DNA of 64,000 nucleotides from Acidaminococcaceae bacterium (GCA_017405945.1 JAFQZL010000014.1:1-64000), one strand, 5' to 3'. Positions 36,331 to 45,530 are shown, counted from the stretch's first letter. The notes: generated by a model from the letters alone, not told the origin. Numbers and translations: made by a program.

Positions 36331-37134
36331 ATGAGAGTCGTTATTCAGGATAACTATGAAAAAATGTGCCTCTGGGCCGCCAACTATATCGCAAAACGCA
36401 TCAAAGAACACAACGCCGGTCCCGAAAAGGACCGCCCGTTCGTACTGGGTCTGCCCACCGGTTCTTCCCCCATCGGCGTGTATAAGGAACTGGCCCGCAT
36501 GAACAAGGCCGGGGAACTGAGTTTCGCCAACGTGGTGACCTTCAACATGGACGAATACCTAGGCCTGCCCCACGAACATGACCAGTCCTACTGGTACTTC
36601 ATGCACGACAATTTCTTTAATCACCTGGTGGACATGAAGCCGGAAAACATCAACATCCTCAACGGTATGACCACCGATCCGGTGAAAGAATGCGCGGATT
36701 ACGAAGCCAAGATCGCTTCATATGGCGGAATCGACCTGTTCATGGGCGGCATCGGCGTGGACGGCCACATTGCGTTCAACGAGCCCTTCACCAGCCTGGC
36801 GTCCCGTACCGGACTGCGGAACCTGACCACGGACACCCGTATCGTCAACTCCCGTTTCTTCGGCAACGATCCTGAAAAGGTTCCTTCCCAGGCTCTGTCC
36901 GTCGGCGTTGGCACCGTAACGGATTCCAAAGAAGTGCTGATCCTGATCAACGGCCACAACAAAGCCAGAGCGCTGGCGGCTACCGTAGAAGGCGGCATGT
37001 CCCACAAATGGACCTGCAGCGCCCTGCAGATGCACAACGGCGCGATCATCGCCTGTGATGAAGCGGCCTGCGGCGAACTGACCGTAGACACCTACAAGTA
37101 TTTCCTGGATATCGAAAAGAAGGAGAGATTGTAA
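36331..37134 (+). CDS. nagB: Glucosamine-6-phosphate deaminase/isomerase, ribozyme-controlled
   Basis: A 267-residue NagB that interconverts glucosamine-6-phosphate with fructose-6-phosphate and ammonia. The family motifs are present: [13 protein letters not shown] (39-51), [10 protein letters not shown] with Asp75, and [14 protein letters not shown] with Asp144, His146 and Glu151 (the catalytic set Asp72, Asp141, His143, Glu148 in E. coli). NSRFF (173-177) holds the phosphate-binding Arg. The E. coli allosteric-site residues Ser151, Arg158, Lys160 and Thr161 are replaced by Thr154, Gly161, Arg163 and Asn164. The upstream glmS ribozyme and the downstream acetyltransferase and glmM argue for a biosynthetic role. 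That direction is inference. GGAG precedes the ATG. Confidence 0.95.
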   Translation: MRVVIQDNYEKMCLWAANYIAKRIKEHNAGPEKDRPFVLGLPTGSSPIGVYKELARMNKAGELSFANVVTFNMDEYLGLPHEHDQSYWYFMHDNFFNHLVDMKPENINILNGMTTDPVKECADYEAKIASYGGIDLFMGGIGVDGHIAFNEPFTSLASRTGLRNLTTDTRIVNSRFFGNDPEKVPSQALSVGVGTVTDSKEVLILINGHNKARALAATVEGGMSHKWTCSALQMHNGAIIACDEAACGELTVDTYKYFLDIEKKERL

Positions 37135-37137
37135 TTC

Positions 37138-37800
37138 ATGTATACCATTAACGATCTGTATGATCTGGATCATACCCTGGCTGCCGATTACCTGAAAGGC
37201 TTCACCTATCCCTGGGAAGCCCTGAAAGGCATTAAGGAACTGATCCTGAAACTGGGTCCCACCCTGGGCGATGACTATGAAGAAGTAAAGCCCCAGGTCT
37301 GGGTTCACAAAACCGCAACCGTCTTCCCCACCGCATATCTGGGTGCGCCCTGCATCATCGGGCCTAACACGGAAATCCGTCACGGCGCTTTTATCCGCGG
37401 CACCGCGTTAGTGGGCGCGGATTGCGTAGTGGGCAACTCCGTGGAACTGAAAAACGTGATTCTCTTTGATCACGTACAGACTCCCCATTACAACTACGTT
37501 GGCGACAGCATCCTTGGCTATTACAGCCACATGGGCGCCGGCAGCATCACCAGTAACGTAAAGGCAGATAAAAAACTGGTTGTCGTCCACAACGGGACGG
37601 AACAGATTGAAACCGGCATCAAGAAGTTTGGCGCCATGCTGGGGGACCACGTGGAAGTCGGCTGCAACGCGGTTATGAACCCGGGCACGGTCATCGGCCG
37701 GAACAGCAATGTCTATCCCACCTCCTGTGTGAGAGGCGTTGTACCTGCTGATTCCATCTGGAAGAACAGCGGAGAAATCATCCATAAGGGGGAAATGTAA
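37138..37800 (+). CDS. GlmU-like left-handed beta-helix acetyltransferase, no uridylyltransferase domain
   Basis: A 220-residue protein with an N-terminal alpha-helical part (1-50) and hexapeptide repeats from about 53 to 198 (AYLGAPCIIGPNTEIRHGAF and similar). The segment TPHYNYVGDSILG (115-127), followed by SHMGAGSITSNVK, matches the acetyltransferase active site of GlmU. There a histidine in H-x-x-Y-x-G-D is the catalytic base; His117 takes that place here. The N-terminal uridylyltransferase domain of GlmU is missing. Likely reaction: acetyl-CoA plus glucosamine-1-phosphate to N-acetylglucosamine-1-phosphate. It lies 3 nt after nagB and 2 nt before glmM, so the three genes are tightly coupled. 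Confidence 0.85.
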   Translation: MYTINDLYDLDHTLAADYLKGFTYPWEALKGIKELILKLGPTLGDDYEEVKPQVWVHKTATVFPTAYLGAPCIIGPNTEIRHGAFIRGTALVGADCVVGNSVELKNVILFDHVQTPHYNYVGDSILGYYSHMGAGSITSNVKADKKLVVVHNGTEQIETGIKKFGAMLGDHVEVGCNAVMNPGTVIGRNSNVYPTSCVRGVVPADSIWKNSGEIIHKGEM

Positions 37801-37802
37801 CA

Positions 37803-39149
37803 ATGGGTAAATATTTCGGTACAGACGGCTTCCGCGGCGAAGCCAACAAAGACCTGACCTTTGAACATGCAGTAAAGATCGGCCGTTTCCTGGGCTGGTA
37901 TTACGGCGCCCGGCTGGGCAAAAAAGCAAAAGTTGTCATCGGCAAAGATACCCGGCGCAGCTCGTACATGTTCGAATCCGCCCTTTGCACAGGTCTGGTG
38001 GCCTCCGGCGCGGATGCCTACATCATGCATGTGACTACCACGCCTTCCGTAGCTTACATCACCCGGGTGGATGATTTTGACTGCGGCATCATGATTTCTG
38101 CCTCCCACAACCCGTTCTATGATAACGGCATCAAACTGCTGAACAGCAACGGCGAAAAGATGGACGAAGAAACCATCCTGAAAGTTGAAGACTATATTGA
38201 CGGAAAAATCGACGTTCCCATGGCGGAACGGGCTGCCATCGGCCGTACGGTGGATTATGTGGCAGGCCGCAACCGGTACATCGGCTATCTGATTTCCCTG
38301 TCCAAATTCAGCTTCAAGAATGTGAAGGTCGGTCTGGATGTAGCCAACGGCGCCTCCTGGCAGATCGCCAAAGCGGTGTTTGACGCTTTGGGCGCCAAGG
38401 TCTATGTAATCAACAACCAGCCGGACGGCTGCAACATCAATACGGACTGCGGCAGCACCCATATCGAACACCTGCAAAAGTTCGTAGTGGATAACAAGCT
38501 GGACATCGGCTTTGCCTTCGACGGCGACGCAGACCGCTGCCTGTGCGTGGATGAAAAAGGTAACGTAGTCACCGGTGACCACACCCTGTACATCTATGGC
38601 CTGTACATGAAAGAACGGGGCAAGCTGCTAAACAACAAGGTGGTCACCACCATCATGTCCAACTTCGGTCTGTACAAAGCACTGGATAAGGTCGGGATCG
38701 AATATGAAAAGACCAAAGTCGGCGATAAATACGTATATGAAAACATGGTAAATACCGGCAACCGCATCGGCGGCGAACAGTCAGGTCATACTATCTTCAT
38801 TAAATACGCCACCACCGGCGACGGCATCCTCACTTCCCTGAAGCTGATGGAAGTTATGCTGGCCAAAGAAAAACCCATGAGCGAACTGGCGGCGCCTGTT
38901 GTTTTCTATCCGCAGGTACTGAAGAACGTGAAAGTAAAGAGCAAACCGGATGCCCAGAACGACCCGGACGTACAGGCAGCCGTTGCCAAAGTGGCGGAAG
39001 CCCTTGGAGACACCGGTCGCATCCTGGTACGGGAAAGCGGCACCGAACCGGTCATCCGTGTCATGGTAGAAGCGGAAAGCGACGAAGTCTGCGAGAAATA
39101 TGTAGATGAAGTTATCGAAGTAATTAAAGCCAAAGGACACATTGCGTAA
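37803..39149 (+). CDS. glmM: Phosphoglucosamine mutase
   Basis: A 448-residue phosphohexomutase that converts glucosamine-6-phosphate to glucosamine-1-phosphate for cell-wall and lipopolysaccharide precursors. It opens KYFGTDGFRGEAN, which is the GlmM form. The active serine is Ser101 in ISASHNPFYDNGIK. The metal loop is FAFDGDADRC (Asp240, 242, 244), the sugar loop GGEQSGH, and the phosphate loop RESGTEPVIRV near the end. It closes the ribozyme-controlled operon and is followed by a strong terminator. In related bacteria glmM often sits behind cdaA-cdaR, which here lack it. Confidence 0.95.
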   Translation: MGKYFGTDGFRGEANKDLTFEHAVKIGRFLGWYYGARLGKKAKVVIGKDTRRSSYMFESALCTGLVASGADAYIMHVTTTPSVAYITRVDDFDCGIMISASHNPFYDNGIKLLNSNGEKMDEETILKVEDYIDGKIDVPMAERAAIGRTVDYVAGRNRYIGYLISLSKFSFKNVKVGLDVANGASWQIAKAVFDALGAKVYVINNQPDGCNINTDCGSTHIEHLQKFVVDNKLDIGFAFDGDADRCLCVDEKGNVVTGDHTLYIYGLYMKERGKLLNNKVVTTIMSNFGLYKALDKVGIEYEKTKVGDKYVYENMVNTGNRIGGEQSGHTIFIKYATTGDGILTSLKLMEVMLAKEKPMSELAAPVVFYPQVLKNVKVKSKPDAQNDPDVQAAVAKVAEALGDTGRILVRESGTEPVIRVMVEAESDEVCEKYVDEVIEVIKAKGHIA

Positions 39150-39168
39150 AGGAATCTTACAAAAATAT

Positions 39169-39199
39169 AGAGGCTGGACGAAAGTCCAGCCTCTTTTTA
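39169..39199 (+). terminator. Terminator between glmM and the convergent RND gene
   Basis: AGAGGCTGGAC GAAA GTCCAGCCTCT followed by TTTTTAATT; a textbook intrinsic terminator. Confidence 0.92.
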
Positions 39200-39224
39200 A
39201 TTATAAAGTTTATTGTAAATAATC

Positions 39225-42200
39225 TTATTCCTCATTGCCTATCTTAAACACCATGCAGTAAACAACGGGCAAAACAATCAGTGTAATCAGCGTAGCCACG
39301 GTAAGCCCGCTGGAAATGGCTATAGCCAGTCCGCGCCAGAAGGCGCTGGGAAACATGGGAATCAGCCCCAGCACGGTGGTAAGGGCTGTCAGCATAATGG
39401 GACGAAACCTCACCACCGCAGATTCTTTTACAGCTTTCAGCGGAGGCATTCCTGCTGCAAGGTGCTGGTCAATCTGGTCTACCAGCACGGTAGCGTTACG
39501 GATGACCGTGCCAATCAGGGCCAGTGCCCCTACCACCGCCATTATGCCAAGGGGTGTATTGAAGAGGAACAGTCCCAGGAAGACGCCGATAATACCCAGG
39601 GGTGCAGTACACACTACCACAAAAACTTTTTTCACGTCCATCAGCATCAGCATCAACAGCACTAGCATAATGATAAGCATAATGGGAACCGGCCCCAAAA
39701 TAGAACGCAGAGAGTTGGCACTCTTTTCCGATGGACCGTCCATCTCGATGCTGACGCCTGCAGGCAGGTTCTTTCGAAGTTCTTTGGCCTGCTCCATTAT
39801 CTGTTCCGTCACATCGTTTCCGGTTACGCCGTCGATGATACCGGCGTTGACCGTAATGGTGGGAAGCAGGTTTCTCCGCCAAATCATACCATCTTCTTTT
39901 TCATAACGCAGGTATGCTACCTGGTTCAGCTGCACTGCGCCTCTGGCAGTGGGTATACTCATAGCTCCAAGATCACTGATATTCTTATGGTCCCTGGGTT
40001 CCAAACGGAAGACCATGTCGATGGCCTGGTCCCCTTCATAGTACTGACCCACGGTGTAACCGCTGATTTCCGCATACAGAGCGGAAGCTACTGTCTTTCG
40101 TGTCAGTCCCATCTGCCGCAGCTTGTCATCATCCAGTTCCACCTTCACGGCAGGAGCTTTTTCCATCCAGTCATACCGCACCATGGTAACATTCTTGTTC
40201 TGCAGCATAATCTGTTTCAGCTGCCCCGCATATTCTTTTGCCTGGGTATCTGTTAATGCACGGACACGAATCATGACCGGGTATGGTGTAGGCGGACCAA
40301 GGGGAATAGATCGGGAATAGCTCTGCACATTGGGAAGCTGTTCTTCCACCATAGTTTTAATCTTCTTTTCCAGCGCCATCCTGGATTGCAGGTCTTCGGC
40401 CACTACCACCAGTTGGGCGTAATTATCACGGGGTTGCACCGGATCCAGTACCAAAACAAAACGTGGACTGCTTTTCCCAACGTATGTTGAAACACTGGCG
40501 ACGCCTTTTTCTTTCATTACCAGCTGCGTCAGCTTTTTCGCTGCCTCGTCACTGGCCTGCAGGCTGGAGCCTTCCGGCAGGTTCAGCTCCACCAGCAGTT
40601 CCGGCCGCACAGATGCCGGGAAAAACTCCCGTTTCAGAAGTTTACTGAGCAGCAGCGACCCACAGAAAATGCAGACCGTAATGATAAGAACAGCAACGCG
40701 GTGCCTGAGCGCCCAATCCAGTAATTTCCTGAACACACCGTAAAACCCGCTTTCGTATTCAGGGTTTTTGTTTTCGTTCCCTTCTGTTACGCCCGTCTTT
40801 TCTTTATCATTTTTTAAATCGGGCGGCATAATCCAGGCGTGGGCCAGGGCAGGCGCTACCGTAGCCGATACCAGCCAACTGCTCATCAGGGTAACGGTGA
40901 TTACGGCAAACAAACTGCCGGCATATTCCCCTACATTGGATTTGGCAAAGGCGATGGGCATAAAGCTGACGCAGGTGATCATAGTCCCGGTCAGCAACGG
41001 CCTGGCGCAACTTTCAAAGGCAAAAGAGCAGGCCCTGATCCGATCCCATCCCTCATTGATCTTGGTTTCGATCATTTCCACCACGACCACGGAATCATCC
41101 ACCAGCATCCCAAGAGAAACAATTAGAGCGCCGAGGGACAGCTTATGTAAATCTATGCCCAATATGAACATGCCGGCCATGCTGCACATCAGCACCAGCG
41201 GTATGCAGGCGGAAATCACATATCCGCTCTGCCGTCCCAGGGTCATCAGACTTACCACGAGTACGATCAGGATAGCTTCGATCAGGCTTTCCATAAATTC
41301 ACTGATAGAATTTTTTACCACCTGGGGCTGATTGAGCACCTGGTTGAGTTCAAAACCAAGGGGCAGGTCTTTGCGGATTTCCCTGCATTTTTTATCCAGG
41401 TTTTCTCCCAGCGTTAAGTTGTTTCCTCCGTCTACCATGGAGATTGCGATTCCTACTGCGGGCTTTCCGTTAAAATACATCTTCGGTTCCGCCGGATCCG
41501 CGTAATCACGCTTTACAGCCGCCACGTCGCCCAACCGCAGGGTGCGCCCGTTGCCGCTGATGGGAAGATTTTCTATATTCTCTACCGTATCCGGAATGCC
41601 GGTAAGGCGCAGGTACACATTGCTTTGGTCATCGTGCTTCATGGCCGCCGGGGCAACGGATGTTTCCGCCTGGATGACCGCGGCCAGCTGATCCACGCTC
41701 ATACCCAGCTGGGACAGTTTGTCATTATCCAGCTGGATATAGATTTTTTCCGGCTGAACACCCAGCAGTTCCACTTTTTTTACGTCCGGCACCAACACAA
41801 ACTGATCCTTGATCCGGCTGGCCACCTTCCGCATCTCCTCATAGGAAAAGCTGTCGGAGGTGATAGCATAGACGTTCCCGAACACGTCATCAAAGTGGTC
41901 GTTGAAAAACGGGCCGTATAAATCAGAAGGCAGCGTGCGCCTGCCGTCGTTCACCAGGTTCCTTACCTCCTGCCAGCGCAGCCGGGTGGTTTCCGGGGAA
42001 ACGGAGTCCTTTAGGTATACGTTGACTACACAGGCCCCGGGGCGCGAGTAACTGGTAATATAGTCCACGTCCGGCACGGTCTGTATGATTTTTTCTATTT
42101 TGTCGGTAACCTGCATCTCCATCTGCTTTGCCGTAGCTCCCGGCCAGGCAGCGGATACTACCATCTGCTTGACAGTAAAATTCGGGTCTTCCTGCCGCCC

Positions 42201-42302
42201 CAGTATCAGATAGGAAAAAATGCCCATGATGGCAATAAGTACGGAAAAAAAGTAAACAACCTGCTTATGTTTAATCGACCATTCCGCCCAGTTTGAGTTC
42301 AT
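39225..42302 (-). CDS. RND efflux pump, inner-membrane transporter
   Basis: A 1025-residue HAE/AcrB-like transporter that exports compounds across the envelope with proton influx. It has an N-terminal helix, a large periplasmic pore/docking region, helices 2-6 with SLGMLVDDSVVVVE (the proton-relay Asp pair), and a second repeat of the same plan ending in helices 8-12. The N-terminus (EWSIKHKQVVYFF, LGRQEDPNFTVKQMVV) is typical of the subgroup with short adaptors found in anaerobes. It overlaps the adaptor gene by 4 nt. No outer-membrane TolC gene is in the window. Substrate unknown. Confidence 0.93.
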   Translation of the reverse strand: MNSNWAEWSIKHKQVVYFFSVLIAIMGIFSYLILGRQEDPNFTVKQMVVSAAWPGATAKQMEMQVTDKIEKIIQTVPDVDYITSYSRPGACVVNVYLKDSVSPETTRLRWQEVRNLVNDGRRTLPSDLYGPFFNDHFDDVFGNVYAITSDSFSYEEMRKVASRIKDQFVLVPDVKKVELLGVQPEKIYIQLDNDKLSQLGMSVDQLAAVIQAETSVAPAAMKHDDQSNVYLRLTGIPDTVENIENLPISGNGRTLRLGDVAAVKRDYADPAEPKMYFNGKPAVGIAISMVDGGNNLTLGENLDKKCREIRKDLPLGFELNQVLNQPQVVKNSISEFMESLIEAILIVLVVSLMTLGRQSGYVISACIPLVLMCSMAGMFILGIDLHKLSLGALIVSLGMLVDDSVVVVEMIETKINEGWDRIRACSFAFESCARPLLTGTMITCVSFMPIAFAKSNVGEYAGSLFAVITVTLMSSWLVSATVAPALAHAWIMPPDLKNDKEKTGVTEGNENKNPEYESGFYGVFRKLLDWALRHRVAVLIITVCIFCGSLLLSKLLKREFFPASVRPELLVELNLPEGSSLQASDEAAKKLTQLVMKEKGVASVSTYVGKSSPRFVLVLDPVQPRDNYAQLVVVAEDLQSRMALEKKIKTMVEEQLPNVQSYSRSIPLGPPTPYPVMIRVRALTDTQAKEYAGQLKQIMLQNKNVTMVRYDWMEKAPAVKVELDDDKLRQMGLTRKTVASALYAEISGYTVGQYYEGDQAIDMVFRLEPRDHKNISDLGAMSIPTARGAVQLNQVAYLRYEKEDGMIWRRNLLPTITVNAGIIDGVTGNDVTEQIMEQAKELRKNLPAGVSIEMDGPSEKSANSLRSILGPVPIMLIIMLVLLMLMLMDVKKVFVVVCTAPLGIIGVFLGLFLFNTPLGIMAVVGALALIGTVIRNATVLVDQIDQHLAAGMPPLKAVKESAVVRFRPIMLTALTTVLGLIPMFPSAFWRGLAIAISSGLTVATLITLIVLPVVYCMVFKIGNEE

Positions 42303-43411
42303 TTTGTATCACTGCCTTCCAGCCGTACTTCCTGCCCTTCCGCTAACTTGTTGACGCCGCCGGTTACCACTACGTCGCCATTGGCAAGACCGCCGGCAAT
42401 AATTACGTTACTGCCCTCATAGCCTGCTGTCTTTACATTCACCAGCGTCGCTTTTTTATCCCGGATGACCCATACCTGGGGCTGCTCCCCAGTCTGGTAC
42501 ACAGCACCGGAAGGAATTGCGATCACGTTTTCTGTACCGCTTTGCAATGTCACCCTGGCCGTCATGCCAAGCTTTACCGCTTCCGGCATGGCATCTACGG
42601 CCACTTTTACTTTATAAGTGCGTGTCACAGAATCCGCCATGGGTGCGATTTCGCTGATGTGTCCGGAAGCTATACTGTCATTCAAGGCCCAGAAGGTTAT
42701 TTTAGCCGGCTGGTTGGGCCGGATCTGTCCTAACCGGTTTTCCGGAACGTAAATCTGGATTTCCCGGCTACCATCTTGTACAATGGTAACCACAGGCGTG
42801 CCGGCGCCTACTACCTGGCCTATCTCACCGGAAATGGCTGCCACTGTGCCGTCATGATCAGAAATCAGCTGAGTATATTCCATCTGGTTCCGGCTTGCGT
42901 TCCATTTCGCCCGGGCGCTTTTCAGCGTCGCATCCGCTGCGTCAAGCTGCGTCTTGTACTGATCCCGCGCCATAGCGCTGACAGCGTTCTGCTCATACAG
43001 TTTGCTGTAACGGGCGTAGTTATCTTTCGCCAGGTTGTAATTAGAAAGGGCCGCCTGATAGGCTGCCTGGTCTGCATCATAACTTTGCCGTATATCCCTG
43101 GAATCAAGTTCCATCAGCACCTGTCCGGCGCGGACTGTGTCTCCCAGATTAACAGAACGGGATACAATCTTGCCTCCTGTCTGGAAGGCAAGATTGCTTT
43201 CATACTTTCCCCGAACCTCGCCTGGATATATAACCTCACCGTCAGCAACAGTTTCTCCAACGGTCAATGTTCGCACCACCGGAACGACCTTCTCCTCCGC
43301 TGCAGGCGGCTCCAATACGGAAACAACCCGCCAGCCCACAAAAGCAATCACAGCAACAACAAACAAAGCAAAATGTGTGTTTGTCAGTTTTATTTCCTTT
43401 AGAAAGTTCAT
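42299..43411 (-). CDS. RND efflux periplasmic adaptor (membrane fusion protein)
   Basis: A 370-residue adaptor joining the pump to an outer-membrane channel. The N-terminal membrane anchor (about 12-32) is followed by a split lipoyl domain (VRGKYESNLAFQTGGKIVSR and DHDGTVAAISGEIGQVVGAG parts). Between the two halves lie an alpha-helical hairpin of about 60 residues (about 105-170), a beta-barrel and a membrane-proximal domain. No lipobox cysteine is visible. The ATG lies 114 nt after the TetR gene stop on the same strand, and the stop overlaps the pump gene start. Confidence 0.92.
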   Translation of the reverse strand: MNFLKEIKLTNTHFALFVVAVIAFVGWRVVSVLEPPAAEEKVVPVVRTLTVGETVADGEVIYPGEVRGKYESNLAFQTGGKIVSRSVNLGDTVRAGQVLMELDSRDIRQSYDADQAAYQAALSNYNLAKDNYARYSKLYEQNAVSAMARDQYKTQLDAADATLKSARAKWNASRNQMEYTQLISDHDGTVAAISGEIGQVVGAGTPVVTIVQDGSREIQIYVPENRLGQIRPNQPAKITFWALNDSIASGHISEIAPMADSVTRTYKVKVAVDAMPEAVKLGMTARVTLQSGTENVIAIPSGAVYQTGEQPQVWVIRDKKATLVNVKTAGYEGSNVIIAGGLANGDVVVTGGVNKLAEGQEVRLEGSDTK

Positions 43412-43525
43412 GATCTGTTCTCTCCAATCTGACGTTACAACTGTCTTTTCCTTTTATTACAATCTATCTGTTGCGAGTTAATTCAATTATTTTATTCCCA
43501 GCGGTAGCAGCCAGGCAAATCTGAT

Positions 43526-44161
43526 TTATTGCAACCGGTCTTTTCCCGTTGAAATGGTATTCAGGTAATCAAGGTACACAGACCTCAGCTTTTCGGAATC
43601 ATCTGCACCAGGAAGTCGTTTTGATTCCGATATGGCTTCGTAGCTGTAGGTCACCAGATAAAAAGCAAAAATACTGATAAGCACGAAAGCCGTGCGCCGA
43701 CTATCCGTTTCTGCTTTTACGTACTGACTGTCCTTTGCCCTGTCGAAAGCTTCCGTCAACCTGTCGTAAAAAGCAATCATCTGTTGTCTGACGATATTGT
43801 TCCCTACTGCTGTTGGTGTCAGGAACTCCCGATAAATGACATGGATACTCTCCGGTTCCTTCAGGAAAACATTCTTCACCTCATCCAAAAACGCCAGAAT
43901 ACAGGCCAGCGGGGTCTGCCCCGGTTCTTTTAATAGTTCCGCAAGGCGAAGCAGCTTTTCTGCCTGCTGTTCCAGCACCTTCCGGTACAACTGAGCCTTA
44001 CCACCGAAATGATACGAAACCAACGCGCAGTTGGCACCTGCCTCCTCGGTTATTTTCTTAACGGAAACTCCATGGTAGCCGTATTGAGCAAAAAGCCATT
44101 TGGCGGCCTGCAAAATCTTTTCAGAAGTGCCTTTGGCTGATAGCGATGCAACTGTCTTCAT
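43526..44161 (-). CDS. TetR-family regulator of the efflux operon
   Basis: A 211-residue regulator. The N-terminal helix-turn-helix is clear (about 14-58: AAKWLFAQYGYHGVSVKKI, ALVSYHFGGKAQLY). The remainder resembles the CecR/YbiH-type C-terminal ligand domain (DUF1956) seen with efflux and ABC exporters. It lies directly upstream of the adaptor and RND genes in the same direction and probably represses them and itself. A perfect 16-bp palindrome overlaps its own promoter start region (next entries). The inducer is unknown. Confidence 0.88.
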   Translation of the reverse strand: MKTVASLSAKGTSEKILQAAKWLFAQYGYHGVSVKKITEEAGANCALVSYHFGGKAQLYRKVLEQQAEKLLRLAELLKEPGQTPLACILAFLDEVKNVFLKEPESIHVIYREFLTPTAVGNNIVRQQMIAFYDRLTEAFDRAKDSQYVKAETDSRRTAFVLISIFAFYLVTYSYEAISESKRLPGADDSEKLRSVYLDYLNTISTGKDRLQ

Positions 44162-44211
44162 GTCCGGTTCCCCAATCTTCCTTTCATAATAGTCAAGAAG
44201 AATATATAATT

Positions 44212-44227
44212 AATTAAACGTTTAATT
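44212..44227. promoter_or_regulatory. Palindromic operator, probably for the TetR regulator
   Basis: AATTAAACGTTTAATT is a perfect 16-bp palindrome placed immediately downstream of the -10 element of the tetR promoter. TetR proteins bind such sites, so autorepression is likely. Confidence 0.7.
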
Positions 44228-44228
44228 T

Positions 44229-44256
44229 ATTATAACATAGATTTTACTGCAAGCAA
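44229..44256 (-). promoter_or_regulatory. Promoter of the tetR-efflux unit
   Basis: TTGCTT (44256-44251) and TATAAT (44234-44229) with a 16-nt spacer on the minus strand; the palindromic operator adjoins the -10 box. Confidence 0.65.
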
Positions 44257-44268
44257 GGGTCAATAATA

Positions 44269-44318
44269 AAGCGCTACAGTAAAATGTATCATACACATTT
44301 TACTGTAGCGCTTCTTGT
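44269..44318 (-). terminator. Terminator after the S41 protease gene region
   Basis: AAGCGCTACAGTAAAATGT pairs perfectly with ACATTTTACTGTAGCGCTT around a 7-nt loop. T-rich runs flank it on both strands (plus strand CTTGTTTTAC). It separates the tetR promoter from the protease gene end; which strand it serves is not certain. Confidence 0.75.
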
Positions 44319-44369
44319 TTTACGGTTCACTACGTAAAGCTTTGGTACACATTTTTTTATCGCCGCTGC

Positions 44370-45530
44370 TCAAATTCCCTTCTTTTCCAGTTCTTCCTTC
44401 AAATACTCTTCTGCCTTTTTCAGTTGCACGTCGGTGGTCGCCTTTTCCGGCAATTCGATTTCCACATCGGGTTCCACGCCCACTTTATGGATGGACCGGC
44501 CAGAAGGCGTATAATACATAGCCGTGGTCAGTTTCAGCCCCGTATCGGCCGTAATATGAAATACCGATTGCACGCAGCCTTTTCCATACGTTTTCACACC
44601 AAACAGTTTGCCGGCTTTAGTGTCCTGTACCGCGCCGGACACAATTTCTGAAGCACTTGCACTGCCATGGTCAATCAAAATCGCCAGCGGATATTTCACT
44701 TTTTCCAGTTTGGATTCGTAGATCTGTGTTTTTCCCTTTTTATCAGTAATAGAAACCACCGGGCCTTTAGGCACAATGTAGTTTGCCACTTTAACGCATT
44801 CCCCTAACAGCCCGCCGGGATTATGCCGAAGATCCAGCAGAGTCGCACGCATGCCTTCCTGTTCCAGCTTTTCATAAGTTTTTTTAAACTCCTCGCCGGT
44901 GTTTTCATTGAACATGGAAATCCGGATATAACCGATTTTGGAATCAGGCAGCATTTTTCCCGCTACCGACTTAATCTTTATATCTTCACGTACAATGTCG
45001 GCGGTAAACTGTTCTCCGTTCTTGTGTTCCAGCAACAACTTGACATTGGTTCCCTTTTTACCGCGAATAGTACTGACAACGTCCTCCAGAGAACGTCCTT
45101 TCGTATCTACATCATTCACCTTCAGGATTTTGTCTCCGGCTTCAATGCCTGCTTTCGCGCCGGGAGAACCTTCCATGGGAGACACCACTACGAACTCCTT
45201 GTTGCGTTGGCCCAATACAACTCCGATACCGCCGAACGTTCCGTCCGTCATCTCGTTCAGACGGGCAAAACTCTCCTCATTCAGATACTCGGAATACGGA
45301 TCGTCCAGGCTTTCCACCAGTCCGTGCATGGCGCCCTCAAACAGCTTTTTATCTGTATACTCCCCAACATAGCCGGAATGGATACGTCCCAGCGTATAGA
45401 GGAACTGCAGCGCCCCTTGCGCATTATGGGTCACCTTCTGCAGGCCCCAGATCATACCGATGACCGTCATTGATATGGTAAGTACGACTACCAGAGGAAT
45501 CACCCATATACTGACTTTTCTGTTAAACAC
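44370..45530 (-). CDS. S41 family C-terminal processing protease
   Basis: A 386-residue periplasmic serine protease of the CtpA type. It has an N-terminal membrane anchor (about 7-29), the SLDDPYSEYLN lead-in, and a PDZ domain (about 80-160). The catalytic domain has DLRHNPGGLL, the nucleophile GSASASEIVSG and the lysine-bearing VKTYGKGCVQ. These enzymes trim envelope proteins and peptidoglycan hydrolases. I place the start at a GTG (45530), preceded by TGGAGGG with 6 nt spacing. The longer frame to 45593 would begin inside the terminator of the upstream gene. It is downstream of ftsE-ftsX and the M23 peptidase, a frequent neighbourhood. Confidence 0.9.
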   Translation of the reverse strand: MFNRKVSIWVIPLVVVLTISMTVIGMIWGLQKVTHNAQGALQFLYTLGRIHSGYVGEYTDKKLFEGAMHGLVESLDDPYSEYLNEESFARLNEMTDGTFGGIGVVLGQRNKEFVVVSPMEGSPGAKAGIEAGDKILKVNDVDTKGRSLEDVVSTIRGKKGTNVKLLLEHKNGEQFTADIVREDIKIKSVAGKMLPDSKIGYIRISMFNENTGEEFKKTYEKLEQEGMRATLLDLRHNPGGLLGECVKVANYIVPKGPVVSITDKKGKTQIYESKLEKVKYPLAILIDHGSASASEIVSGAVQDTKAGKLFGVKTYGKGCVQSVFHITADTGLKLTTAMYYTPSGRSIHKVGVEPDVEIELPEKATTDVQLKKAEEYLKEELEKKGI

